A stretch of 64,000 nucleotides of DNA from Clostridia bacterium. Lineage in GTDB: Bacteria; Bacillota; Clostridia; Oscillospirales; Acutalibacteraceae. The notes beneath the pieces were generated by a model that was given only the letters and a program-made list of their open reading frames with translations, searched no databases and was not told the origin of the DNA. Shown here in pieces: positions 1-7,683 of the stretch (positions are counted from its first letter, which is position 1; the number at the start of each line of letters is the position of its first letter). The DNA is taken from NCBI GenBank assembly GCA_017436915.1, contig JAFSCE010000005.1, forward strand, positions 1-64,000. Reading direction: 5' to 3'. The position numbers and the translations under genes were made by a program.

Positions 1-1
1 A

Positions 2-304
2 TACGAGTACGAAGCGGCACACGGCACCGTCACCCGCCACTATTACAAGCACTTGAAGGGCGAAGAGACCTCCACGAACTCTGTCGCCACCATCTTCGCG
101 TGGTCTGGCGCGTTGCGCAAGCGCGGCGAGCTAGACAACCTGCCGGAGCTGTGTGCGTTTGCCGACCGCTTAGAAGCCTCCACCCTCGGCACCATCGAGG
201 ACGGCATCATGACGGGGGATCTGTACCTGTTATCCACGCTTGAAAACAAGAAAAAAGTCAATTCCTTGGAATTTTTGGATGCCATCGCCGCAAAACTGGC
301 TTGA
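2..304 (+). CDS. icd: NADP-dependent isocitrate dehydrogenase, C-terminal fragment
   Basis: The frame is open from base 2 and stops at TGA 302-304, so only about the last 100 residues are present. Near its start it reads EAAHGTVTRHY followed by GEETSTNSVATIFAW, the C-terminal signature of the homodimeric, eukaryote-like NADP isocitrate dehydrogenases. The enzyme oxidatively decarboxylates isocitrate to 2-oxoglutarate in the cytosol, supplying glutamate carbon and NADPH. The start lies outside the window. The stop codon falls inside the -35 hexamer of the next promoter, so icd and thiT are packed tightly but separately controlled. Family assignment is firm; operon context upstream is unseen. 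Confidence 0.86.
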   Translation, partial: YEYEAAHGTVTRHYYKHLKGEETSTNSVATIFAWSGALRKRGELDNLPELCAFADRLEASTLGTIEDGIMTGDLYLLSTLENKKKVNSLEFLDAIAAKLA

Positions 305-329
305 CATCTGCATAAATCCGTGCTACAAT
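301..329 (+). promoter_or_regulatory. Sigma-A promoter of the TPP riboswitch-thiT unit
   Basis: TTGACA at 301-306 and TACAAT at 324-329 are separated by 17 bases. The -35 box overlaps the icd stop codon. The expected start near 336 lies just before the riboswitch. Confidence 0.8.
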
Positions 330-340
330 ACGCATTGTTA

Positions 341-430
341 AACAAGGGGTGCTGAGAAATCGGCTGAGAGGAAGTTCGCTTCCAACCCTGTGACCTGATC
401 CGGACAATACCGGCGTAGGAATGTTTACGA
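341..430 (+). promoter_or_regulatory. TPP (THI-element) riboswitch
   Basis: The leader contains the THI-box landmarks in order: GGGGTGC at 346-352, CTGAGAG at 364-370, ACCCTGTGACCTGATCCGG at about 385-403, then a CCGGCGTAGGAA segment ending near 421. These form the pyrimidine-sensing and pyrophosphate-sensing arms of the thiamine pyrophosphate aptamer. It precedes an intrinsic terminator and thiT, so TPP binding is expected to stop transcription before the transporter gene. Confidence 0.95.
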
Positions 431-469
431 AAAGCAGCGGTTAAAGCGCGCATAACATCTGCCTTTTTT

Positions 470-506
470 AACATACTATCCGTTTGTTTCGGATAGGATG
501 TTTTTT
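470..506 (+). terminator. Riboswitch-controlled intrinsic terminator (attenuator)
   Basis: CTATCCG at 476-482 pairs with CGGATAG at 490-496, extended by AACAT (470-474) with ATGTT (498-502), followed by a T run. It lies between the TPP aptamer and the thiT ribosome site (AAGGAG near 516), as expected for transcriptional OFF control. Confidence 0.85.
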
Positions 507-529
507 ATGTTAAAAAAGGAGTTGTTAAA

Positions 530-1345
530 ATGTCTGACCGCAAATCATCCGTTTACCGTCTTACCGAAAGTGCGATCCTCATTGCCATTGCCGCTGTTTT
601 AAGCGTTGTAAAACTCGTGGATATGCCGTACGGCGGCAGTGTTACCGCCTGTAGCATGTTACCACTTCTCATCATCGCCTACCGCCACGGTACGCGCCAC
701 GGTCTGTTCACCGCGTTCACCTACAGCTTGATTCAACTGCTGTTAGGACTGGACAATTTCTCCTACGCCACCTCGTTCGGTGCCGTCATTGCCATTGCGG
801 TGTTCGATTACCTGCTCGCCTTCTTGGCACTCGGGCTTGGTGGTATGTTCCGGGGCAAACTGCCGCAGGGTGCGGCACTCGGCATAGCCGCCGTCCTCAC
901 GGGTGTTTTCCGCTATCTATGCCACGTTATTTCGGGTTGTACGGTATGGGCTGGGCTCTCCGTCCCCACCACCGAAGCGCTTATCTATTCCCTCTCGTAT
1001 AACGCGACCTACATGATCCCCGAGATCGTTATTTTAGCCCTCGGTGCGGTGTACGTGTCCCGCTTGTTATCCTTGGAAGGCGCGGGCGTTTCCCGTGCCG
1101 TCATCCGTCGCGAGCAGGGCGGTACGGCTGCCACCGTGCTTTCGGGAATTGCCTACACGGCGTTGTTTTTAACCGTTGTCGGCGACGTGATCTACATCGC
1201 CCCCACCCTGCAAAACGCGTCCAGCGGAGAACTCTTTTTTACAGGGCTCGCCGCTCTCAACTGGCTCGGCGTCTTACTCTTCACCGTTGTGGGTGTTCTG
1301 GTCTTTACCGCATTAAAGCTCATCGCCAACCGCACCAAGCACTAA
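530..1345 (+). CDS. thiT: Energy-coupled thiamine transporter substrate-binding subunit ThiT
   Basis: This is a 271-residue polytopic membrane protein of the ThiT (YuaJ) family, the thiamine-binding S component of an ECF transporter that borrows a shared EcfAAT energising module; none is encoded here. The N-terminal ~190 residues match the family in size and layout, with the RHGTRHGLFTAF and ISGCTVWAG stretches and the YSLSYNATYMIPE segment that lines the thiamine pocket in known ThiT proteins. A further ~80 residues add about two extra hydrophobic segments (roughly 200-222 and 240-265), making it longer than typical ThiT. It starts at ATG 530 behind AAGGAG. Direct control by the upstream TPP riboswitch independently supports the thiamine assignment. 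Only the role of the extension is uncertain. Confidence 0.92.
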   Translation: MSDRKSSVYRLTESAILIAIAAVLSVVKLVDMPYGGSVTACSMLPLLIIAYRHGTRHGLFTAFTYSLIQLLLGLDNFSYATSFGAVIAIAVFDYLLAFLALGLGGMFRGKLPQGAALGIAAVLTGVFRYLCHVISGCTVWAGLSVPTTEALIYSLSYNATYMIPEIVILALGAVYVSRLLSLEGAGVSRAVIRREQGGTAATVLSGIAYTALFLTVVGDVIYIAPTLQNASSGELFFTGLAALNWLGVLLFTVVGVLVFTALKLIANRTKH

Positions 1346-1358
1346 CCAATCCTACACA

Positions 1359-1398
1359 AAACGACCTCGACGAAAACTCGTCGAGGTCGTTTGTTTTC
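1359..1398. terminator. Bidirectional intrinsic terminator between thiT and the minus-strand operon
   Basis: AAACGACCTCGACGA (1359-1373) pairs perfectly with TCGTCGAGGTCGTTT (1378-1392) around a 4-base loop, with T-rich and A-rich flanks. It separates two convergent genes and probably serves both. Confidence 0.88.
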
Positions 1399-1400
1399 AC

Positions 1401-1805
1401 TTATTTTTCAATCGCTTTCATCGCCAACTCCACACCCAGTTCAATGCACCGTTGGCAGGAAACGCACCCCTCACGCTTAATTACCGAACATACGGCTGAA
1501 CCGCCGCACGCGGCGGTAAATTCCTCACATAACGCCTTGCAAAGCGCATAGGTTTCTTGTTTGGAAGCCGGTGACCACAGATTGCCGTCACTGTGTGTAA
1601 GCCCTGCAACAAAAATCGCACCCGATAACGCACCGCAGGTCTGCTCTCTGCCGCCCATGCCGGCGCCGAAACCTTCCATGGCACGCATGACGGTCTGCGG
1701 CTCCAGCCCCAGCTCCTCGGAAAACGGCAACACCACCGATTGCGCACAGTTATGTCCTCGGCCATGAAGATCTTGTGCCTGCTCGAATTTATTTCCAAAC
1801 ATCAT
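1401..1805 (-). CDS. C_GCAxxG_C_C family (putative redox-active) protein
   Basis: A 134-residue soluble protein that matches the C_GCAxxG_C_C family: HNCAQSVV near residue 18, then CGALSGAIFVAGL around 57, and further cysteines at C-terminal positions (ALCKALCEEF, ACGGSAVC, GCVSCQRC). The pattern suggests a metal- or disulfide-based redox protein, but no reaction is established for the family. It is the last gene of the long minus-strand run and follows the Cof-type phosphatase after a 14-base gap. A GGGGA ribosome site precedes ATG 1805. Function beyond the family name is not known. Confidence 0.8.
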   Translation of the reverse strand: MMFGNKFEQAQDLHGRGHNCAQSVVLPFSEELGLEPQTVMRAMEGFGAGMGGREQTCGALSGAIFVAGLTHSDGNLWSPASKQETYALCKALCEEFTAACGGSAVCSVIKREGCVSCQRCIELGVELAMKAIEK

Positions 1806-1819
1806 AACGACTTCCCCTT

Positions 1820-2518
1820 TTATATTCCAAAATGCTTGCGCAATACGCTTTCCACACTCTCTGCCGTCGGCAGATCACCAAACCCCATGCACAGCGAATC
1901 CTTCATGCGGTACGCATGCCCCACCGCGCAAAGCAACGGGATATCGTTCTCGCCGTCCCCGAACGCAATCGCTTGCTCGGGCGATACGCCGAATTTCTGC
2001 ATCACCACGCGCGCGGCCGCGCCCTTATCTGCACCTACGGCAACCAGTTCGGTCGTGCGGTCGTTTTGGTACGCTATCCGAAACGACTCGTGCAAATCCG
2101 TGACCGTACCCGTGGGCAATTCCACTTTTAAATAATCCTCGGGAATCTCAAACGGCGTATGCACGCGTTTGCCGTTCACCGGGGTGTTTCCCACGCAGTA
2201 GATCTGCTCGCGCCCGTATACAGCACCGCCGCCGTAGCGCTCAAACAGTTCTCGTGACTTGCATTTCATCAACCGTTTTTTATACAACACGCAGTTTTTG
2301 TGCATCACGAGCGCGCCGTCCATACACACAAATACTAACCGATAAAACAGCGGTCCGAACAAGGCCCGCATTTGACCATACGGTCGACCCGTCGCGATCA
2401 CCACCGTGACACCACGGTCAAGCAAACGACGCAATACCGTCATGGTATCCTGCGGGATTGCTTGTTCGGTTTTTTTAAGTAACGTCCCATCGATGTCACA
2501 AAACACCATACGTATCAT
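1820..2518 (-). CDS. Cof-type HAD-superfamily hydrolase (IIB)
   Basis: A 232-residue HAD hydrolase. Motif I is FCDIDGTLL, with the nucleophile and acid aspartates near residue 10; the Ser/Thr motif II is IATGRP; motif IV is FGDGENDIPLL near the C-terminus. A cap insertion between them is typical of the Cof/IIB class, which dephosphorylates sugar phosphates, flavin precursors and similar small metabolites. The substrate cannot be told from sequence. The start was placed at ATG 2518, which has GAGGTG nine bases upstream; a GTG at 2530 is in frame but overlaps that ribosome site. It begins just after the mutS2 stop, so it is probably co-transcribed with it. Confidence 0.85.
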   Translation of the reverse strand: MIRMVFCDIDGTLLKKTEQAIPQDTMTVLRRLLDRGVTVVIATGRPYGQMRALFGPLFYRLVFVCMDGALVMHKNCVLYKKRLMKCKSRELFERYGGGAVYGREQIYCVGNTPVNGKRVHTPFEIPEDYLKVELPTGTVTDLHESFRIAYQNDRTTELVAVGADKGAAARVVMQKFGVSPEQAIAFGDGENDIPLLCAVGHAYRMKDSLCMGFGDLPTAESVESVLRKHFGI

Positions 2519-2531
2519 GCCGTTTGTCACC

Positions 2532-4907
2532 TCACTTCATCTCAACGATCGTCACACCGGTCTCGCCCTCGCCGTATAATCCTAACCGGAACGATTTGAC
2601 CCCGGGGCACGATTTTAAATGCGCATGCACCGCTGCGCGCAACGCACCGGTGCCTTTTCCGTGAATAATGGTCAAGCGATCCAAGCCTCCAAGCCGCGCG
2701 TTGTCCAAAAACCTGTCTACCTCCAAAAGCGCTTCATCGGTGGTTTGCCCGCGCAGATCGAGTTCGGTCTGCGCACGGCGGTCGGAACGCGACACGTCGG
2801 TATACACCCCGCCCTTTGCCTTTGCGGCAGGGGCAGCCGTTTTCTCGATAAGCCGCAGATTATCCAAGTTCACGCGCGTGCGGATGATCCCCGCTTGCAC
2901 CTCCACCGTGCCGTTTGAATCGGGCAGTGCCGTTACCACGGCGGATTTATCAATATCCAAGATCAGCACCTCATCCCCTACTTTGAGCGGCCGCGGCAGT
3001 TGATACGCGCCGCGCGCCTTGTGAGTAACGGGATCAATGCTGTCTTCCAACCTATTCAACTGACTGCGCAGCTGCGAACGCGCCGTCGCGGCTTTTCTCG
3101 AAAAGTCGGCGGCATTTTTCTGCTTGCGCAACACGTCCAGTTCGGCGATCAACTGTTCCGCCTCGTGTCGGGCACGTTCCACCACACGGCGCGCCTCATC
3201 GCGGGCATCGTCCAACTCGCGTTCCTTTTGCGCTTCTAACGCGGCGAGTTTCTCGGTTGCCTGCTCGTTGGCATGCTGTGCCGCACGAGTCGCCTCCCTC
3301 GCTTCTTTAAGTTCTTTTTCCAAACTCAGCCGCTTTTCTTCCAGCGCGACCACCACTTCTTCCAAGCGGCGGTCTTCACCGGATACGAGTGACTGCGCCC
3401 GCTCTACCACAGCGGAATCCATGCCGAGCCGTTCGGTAATGGCAAACGCATTAGATCGCCCCGGCACCCCCACCATCAAACGGTAGGTCGGCCGCAACGA
3501 TTCCACGTCAAATTCGCAACTGCCGTTTTCCACGCCTTTGGTTTCGATGGCATACGCTTTCATTTCGGCATAATGCGTCGTCGCCGCCACGCGCGCGCCC
3601 TGCGCACGCAACCGCTCCACGATCGCGGTCGCCAGTGCCGCCCCCTCCACGGGATCGGTACCGGCACCGAGTTCATCGAGCAATACCAAACTATGTTCAT
3701 CCGCTTCACCCAAAATGCGGATCAGATTGGTCATGTGCGCCGAAAAGGTGGATAACGACTGTTCGATGGACTGCTCGTCCCCAATATCCGCCAGCACCGT
3801 GCGAAACACGGACAAGGTACTGCCGTCACGCACCGGCAGCAGCATGCCGCACATGGTCATTAAGGTTAACAATCCGATCGTTTTTAAGGTAACAGTCTTA
3901 CCGCCCGTATTGGGGCCGGTAATCACCAGCGTATCAAAACTGCCGCCGAGCTCCACATCGATCGGCACCACTTTTTTGGGGTCGATCAACGGGTGTCGCG
4001 CTTTGTTCAGCACGATATGTCCGTCATCCGTCACCCGCGGGACAGATGCCTTCATCTGATACCCGAGCCGCGCTTTGGCAAAGATCAGATCAATCCCGAC
4101 AAGCACGGTATAATCGTCAATGATCGCATCGGCAAACGAGCCAACCTCGGCAGATAATGCCGTGATAATGCGTTCGATCTCCGCCGCTTCCTGCGATTCG
4201 AGCACTTTCAGTTCGTTGTTCGCTTCCACCGCACCCATCGGCTCGATAAACACCGTCGCCCCCGACGAGGAGGTGTCGTGTACCAGCCCCGAAATGGTCG
4301 AACGGTGCTCCGCCTTGACCGGCACGACAAACCGCCCGCCGCGAATGGTGACGATTGGCTCCTGCAACGCCTTTTGCGCTGTCTGCGAGTGAATCAGTTT
4401 ATCCAACTGGTCCCGCACTTTGGCGGATGCCGCCCGCATCTTGCGGCGAATGGTATAGAGTTCGGGTGACGCGTTGTCACTGATCTCGTCCTCCGATAAC
4501 ACCGTGGTACGAATGCGTTCTTCCAAAAACTTATTGGGAGATAAAGACGCAAACCGATCATCGAGGCACGTACCCAACCCTTCACAGTGCGCGTGCCATT
4601 CCGCAACAGAACGAATCCCGCGTAGTGTACCCGCCACGCGTAGCAGTTCCTGTAGCGTGAGCATCGCGCCCGCCTGTGCACGGCGCAACGCATTGGAAAC
4701 ATTTTTAACATCACCAAACGGCGGCGCGCCGAATTTTGCCATCAGACAAAAGGCGGCGTCCGTCTCGTCTAACAGGCGCTGTACCTCAGAAAGGTACGGC
4801 GACGGCTGCAACGCGCGCGCCGCCTCTGCCGCATCCTCGCAGGTTGCCTGCGCCGCCAGCAGTTCCAACACCTTATCCAGTTCCAATGCACGATAATGCT
4901 TGTTCAT
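2532..4907 (-). CDS. mutS2: MutS2 family ATPase/nuclease
   Basis: A 791-residue protein with the MutS2 layout: an N-terminal core and lever region, the ABC-type ATPase with Walker A TGPNTGGKTVTLKT near 330 and Walker B/signature VLLDELGAGTDPVEGAALA near 405, a long charged coiled coil (about 510-620), and a C-terminal Smr domain with LDLRGQT and the IIHGKGTGALR motif. MutS2 lacks the mismatch-binding domain. In other Bacillota it suppresses homologous recombination and rescues or splits collided ribosomes. It sits 11 bases after recO and upstream of the Cof phosphatase, in an apparent DNA/ribosome maintenance run. Length and motifs match the family closely. Confidence 0.95.
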   Translation of the reverse strand: MNKHYRALELDKVLELLAAQATCEDAAEAARALQPSPYLSEVQRLLDETDAAFCLMAKFGAPPFGDVKNVSNALRRAQAGAMLTLQELLRVAGTLRGIRSVAEWHAHCEGLGTCLDDRFASLSPNKFLEERIRTTVLSEDEISDNASPELYTIRRKMRAASAKVRDQLDKLIHSQTAQKALQEPIVTIRGGRFVVPVKAEHRSTISGLVHDTSSSGATVFIEPMGAVEANNELKVLESQEAAEIERIITALSAEVGSFADAIIDDYTVLVGIDLIFAKARLGYQMKASVPRVTDDGHIVLNKARHPLIDPKKVVPIDVELGGSFDTLVITGPNTGGKTVTLKTIGLLTLMTMCGMLLPVRDGSTLSVFRTVLADIGDEQSIEQSLSTFSAHMTNLIRILGEADEHSLVLLDELGAGTDPVEGAALATAIVERLRAQGARVAATTHYAEMKAYAIETKGVENGSCEFDVESLRPTYRLMVGVPGRSNAFAITERLGMDSAVVERAQSLVSGEDRRLEEVVVALEEKRLSLEKELKEAREATRAAQHANEQATEKLAALEAQKERELDDARDEARRVVERARHEAEQLIAELDVLRKQKNAADFSRKAATARSQLRSQLNRLEDSIDPVTHKARGAYQLPRPLKVGDEVLILDIDKSAVVTALPDSNGTVEVQAGIIRTRVNLDNLRLIEKTAAPAAKAKGGVYTDVSRSDRRAQTELDLRGQTTDEALLEVDRFLDNARLGGLDRLTIIHGKGTGALRAAVHAHLKSCPGVKSFRLGLYGEGETGVTIVEMK

Positions 4908-4918
4908 CTTTTCGTTCC

Positions 4919-5647
4919 TTATAAACTATGATAAAAATCCAAGGTATGAAATCCGCGGTTTAACTGTGCGAGTAAAAAGCGCTCCGCCGCCTCGCCAAGT
5001 ATTGCCGTGTCCGTTTCCGGCAACGAAAACGCAAAGCATTTTTCGAACGGCGCGTACACGATATGCCGCAGTGCCGCGAGTACCCCCGCCGTCAGCAGCA
5101 GGGTGTCAGCGCTTCCGTGCTGTTCGCAGGTCACTTCGCCTCTGAGCGGCGAAAACCGCGTACACTCCTCGGCATCACACTGTGCGCACCGCGCCACCGC
5201 GGGCATGTATCCCGCCTTGCAAAGCAGGCGCAGCTCGGTCACCGCTTTGACAAGCGGCAACGACCGCGTCCCCACGGACAGGTAATGCAGCGCATTGAGT
5301 AAGAGTCGCAGCTCCTCCTCGGCTTCCTCTTCGGCGGGTGCCAGCACACCCGCGAGTTCACAAAAATACTGTGCAAGGGCAAGCTTTGTAAGATCTCCCC
5401 GCACCTCAAAAAACACCTGCAACGGTTCGGCATCATCTACTATGTATTTCTCCCGCCCCTTGTATAAGGATAAGCGGGAATAGCAAAGCAACTGCGTGGC
5501 ACTGCCGTTGCGGTTTTTGATCTGCCTCGCCCCGCGCACCGACGCGCGGATAACACCGAGATCACGGGTCAGCGCCGTCACGAAACGATCCGACTCGCCG
5601 ACCGTATTATTTTCGCGTATGATCAGTGCGTCGGTCGTCAGTTTCAC
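4919..5647 (-). CDS. recO: DNA repair protein RecO
   Basis: A 242-residue RecO. The N-terminal OB fold includes TDALIIRENNTVGESDRFVTAL, and the helical C-terminal part holds a zinc-site pattern, CAQCDAEECTRFSP followed by TCEQH, near residues 157-183. RecO helps load RecA on SSB-coated single-stranded DNA during recombinational repair. Its start overlaps the end of a small yqzL-like gene, giving the order era-yqzL-recO seen in other Bacillota. Coupling by this 41-base overlap suggests co-translation. Confidence 0.93.
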   Translation of the reverse strand: MKLTTDALIIRENNTVGESDRFVTALTRDLGVIRASVRGARQIKNRNGSATQLLCYSRLSLYKGREKYIVDDAEPLQVFFEVRGDLTKLALAQYFCELAGVLAPAEEEAEEELRLLLNALHYLSVGTRSLPLVKAVTELRLLCKAGYMPAVARCAQCDAEECTRFSPLRGEVTCEQHGSADTLLLTAGVLAALRHIVYAPFEKCFAFSLPETDTAILGEAAERFLLAQLNRGFHTLDFYHSL

Positions 5648-5774
5648 GCTTGTTTTCCTCCGCGTTTGCTACAGAATTTTCACCGTTCCCGTACACGTCT
5701 ATCCCGCAATAGCGCAGGTAATCGTGTACCCTTCCGGTTTTCTCAAAAGTTGCCCATAATTTATCCTGATCCAT
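5607..5774 (-). CDS. yqzL: YqzL-like small protein between era and recO
   Basis: A 55-codon frame starts at ATG 5774, preceded by AGGGAGG eight to nine bases upstream, and ends at TAA 5607-5609 inside recO. Its first 30 residues (MDQDKLWATFEKTGRVHDYL, then RYCGIDVYGN) fit the short YqzL family pattern of W, F, TG and YL residues, and it lies where yqzL lies in Bacillus, between era and recO. No function is established for YqzL. It is easy to miss because of its size and the recO overlap. The C-terminal 20 residues are charged and probably disordered. Confidence 0.72.
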   Translation of the reverse strand: MDQDKLWATFEKTGRVHDYLRYCGIDVYGNGENSVANAEENKRETDDRRTDHTRK

Positions 5775-5841
5775 TTCCCGTCGCCTCCCTTATTCACTAT
5801 TACTGTGAACAAAAGTAAGACGATCCATACATAGGAAAATT

Positions 5842-6741
5842 TTACAACCGATATCCGAATCCGTTAAGAAGACCCTGGCGGTTGCGCCAGTCCTCTTTTA
5901 CTTTCACCCAGCACTGTAAATTCACGTGCGCGCCGAGCGCTTGTTCCATCTCCGCACGTGCGGCAGTGGAAATGCGTTTGAGCATCGCGCCTTTTTTTCC
6001 GATCACCATGCCCTTGTGGGTATCGCGTTCGCAGAAGATCTCCGCGTCAATATCCAAAATGACACCGCGCTCGGTTTCGCGTTCTTCCATGCGCTCGATC
6101 ACCACGGCGATGCCGTGCGGGATCTCATCACGGAGCGAAAGGAGCATCTGCTCGCGGAGAAGTTCCGCCGCTAACACCTTTTCCGGCTGATCGCTGACAG
6201 CATCCGCAGGGAAAAAGTGCGGGCTTTCAAAGGTGTATTTGGTAAGCTCGGAAAGCAGCTCTTCCGCGCCCTCGCCCGTCAAAGCGGAAACCGGCAAGAT
6301 CGCCTCAAAGGCGAATTCCTGCCGCCAAGCGTCAATGCAAGTCAACAAGGTGGCTTTATCCTCCACCGTATCGATTTTATTGATAACGAGCAACACCGGC
6401 AACTTTTGCGCGCGGAATTTTTGCAGCAATTCGCGCTCGGCATCCCGCACGGTGGCGGTCGGCTCTACCACGAGCACCCCCACGTCCACACCGGTCATCG
6501 CTTCGCCGATGGACTTCACCATAAAATCCCCCAGCCGTGTGCGGGGACGATGCGTGCCGGGTGTGTCCAAAAAGACCAGCTGTACCGTATCACGTGTGAG
6601 AACACCCATAATGCGGTTGCGCGTGGTTTGCGGCTTGTCCGACACGATGGCGACCTTTTGCCCCACCAACGTGTTAAGCAACGACGATTTTCCCACGTTC
6701 GGTCGACCGACCAACGCAATAAACGCAGACGTTGTTTCCAT
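5842..6741 (-). CDS. era: GTPase Era
   Basis: A 299-residue Ras-like GTPase with a C-terminal KH domain. G1 is GRPNVGKSSLLN at about residue 11, G2 TTRNRI, G3 DTPGTHRP, and G4 NKIDTVED, followed by the KH region VIGKKGAMLKRIS at about 235. Era binds the 3' end of 16S rRNA and acts late in small-subunit assembly. The start was placed at ATG 6741, which overlaps the dgkA stop as TAATG and has GGAGAG seven bases upstream; an in-frame ATG at 6762 would extend into dgkA. The neighbours ybeY, dgkA and recO form the usual Bacillota cluster. Confidence 0.95.
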   Translation of the reverse strand: METTSAFIALVGRPNVGKSSLLNTLVGQKVAIVSDKPQTTRNRIMGVLTRDTVQLVFLDTPGTHRPRTRLGDFMVKSIGEAMTGVDVGVLVVEPTATVRDAERELLQKFRAQKLPVLLVINKIDTVEDKATLLTCIDAWRQEFAFEAILPVSALTGEGAEELLSELTKYTFESPHFFPADAVSDQPEKVLAAELLREQMLLSLRDEIPHGIAVVIERMEERETERGVILDIDAEIFCERDTHKGMVIGKKGAMLKRISTAARAEMEQALGAHVNLQCWVKVKEDWRNRQGLLNGFGYRL

Positions 6742-7196
6742 TACTTTGCTCTCCATTTCCAAACAAACAGCACCGCCGGCACAGCGGACAGCGCCAGCAG
6801 AATCGGCTTATGTATATGACCTGCCCAATCGGCAATAATGGCTGCCCAAACCGTCGGCTTCCAAAAAAGCAAGACCGCCACCGCTACCGCGGCGATCGCG
6901 GTGATCAGCACCGCACCCGCCGCCATATCCTTTGCCGCACCCGCTAAGGGGTGATGCTCAGTGGAAAAGCGGTCAATGGCACGCTCTACCGCGGAATTGA
7001 TCAGTTCTGCCGTCAGTACACCGCCGATGGTAAGTGCCAGCAGCGCACCTTCGGCACGGGACAGCGAAAAGTACGGCGCAAACAACAACACATAAAACGC
7101 TGCCACCAGATGAAAGCGAAAATGCCATTCTTCGCGCGCACAGCGCCAAATACCGCGCGCCGCGAAGCCGAAACCCTTAATCATCTTCGAGCACAT
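6741..7196 (-). CDS. dgkA: Diacylglycerol kinase-family protein (undecaprenol kinase type)
   Basis: A 151-residue membrane protein of the small prokaryotic DAGK family. The conserved ELINSAVERAIDRFS segment near residue 63 and KDMAAGAVLI near 88 hold the active-site glutamates and aspartate of the family, between hydrophobic helices. In gram-positive bacteria these enzymes usually phosphorylate undecaprenol rather than diacylglycerol, feeding the lipid carrier for cell-wall synthesis. It is about 20-30 residues longer than typical members, with an extra C-terminal hydrophobic helix. The start overlaps ybeY by 20 bases and its stop overlaps era. Confidence 0.9.
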   Translation of the reverse strand: MCSKMIKGFGFAARGIWRCAREEWHFRFHLVAAFYVLLFAPYFSLSRAEGALLALTIGGVLTAELINSAVERAIDRFSTEHHPLAGAAKDMAAGAVLITAIAAVAVAVLLFWKPTVWAAIIADWAGHIHKPILLALSAVPAVLFVWKWRAK

Positions 7197-7683
7197 AACT
7201 ACTCCCGCGGGGCAAGCCCACCTGTTTCATCACGGTTTCTTCTTTTTCGCGCATGCGCACGGCTTCCATGCCGCCCTGCACGTGATCGTACCCGAGCAGA
7301 TGCAGCATGGAATGTACGGTCAGATACCCCACCTCGCGGTTGAAGCTATGACCGTAATCCTCCGCCTGCTTCGCCGCCTGTTCTAACGAGATCATAATGT
7401 TCCCCAGCAATTTTTCACCGGTTTCGGGGTGCACGTCGTACACACCGTTTTCTCCGAGCGGGAACGAGAGGACGTCGGTCGGCGCGTCAATGTTACGCTG
7501 CTCCAAATTGACCTGATGAATACGGTCATTATCCACGAGCGTCACGTCCACCTGCACGCTGCCGTCCACCTGTTCGAGTTCCAACACCGCGTGACAGCAA
7601 CGGCGAATCAGCATGCGAAGTCCCGTCGGGATCTTATAGGCCTTTTGTTGATTTTCAATGTCTACCCGCAGTTTTTTGAGCAT
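7177..7683 (-). CDS. ybeY: rRNA maturation RNase YbeY
   Basis: A 168-residue metal-dependent endoribonuclease involved in 16S rRNA 3'-end maturation and ribosome quality control. The zinc site HSMLHLLGYDH is near the C-terminus, with Ser in the position where most members have Gly, and NVLSFP-type sequence (TDVLSFPLGE) lies before it. The start was set at ATG 7683 with GAGGAG five bases upstream; a longer upstream frame to 7806 is only the phoH gene read in another frame. It overlaps the phoH stop by 29 bases and dgkA by 20, so translation is likely coupled through the run. Confidence 0.93.
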   Translation of the reverse strand: MLKKLRVDIENQQKAYKIPTGLRMLIRRCCHAVLELEQVDGSVQVDVTLVDNDRIHQVNLEQRNIDAPTDVLSFPLGENGVYDVHPETGEKLLGNIMISLEQAAKQAEDYGHSFNREVGYLTVHSMLHLLGYDHVQGGMEAVRMREKEETVMKQVGLPRGSSYVLEDD

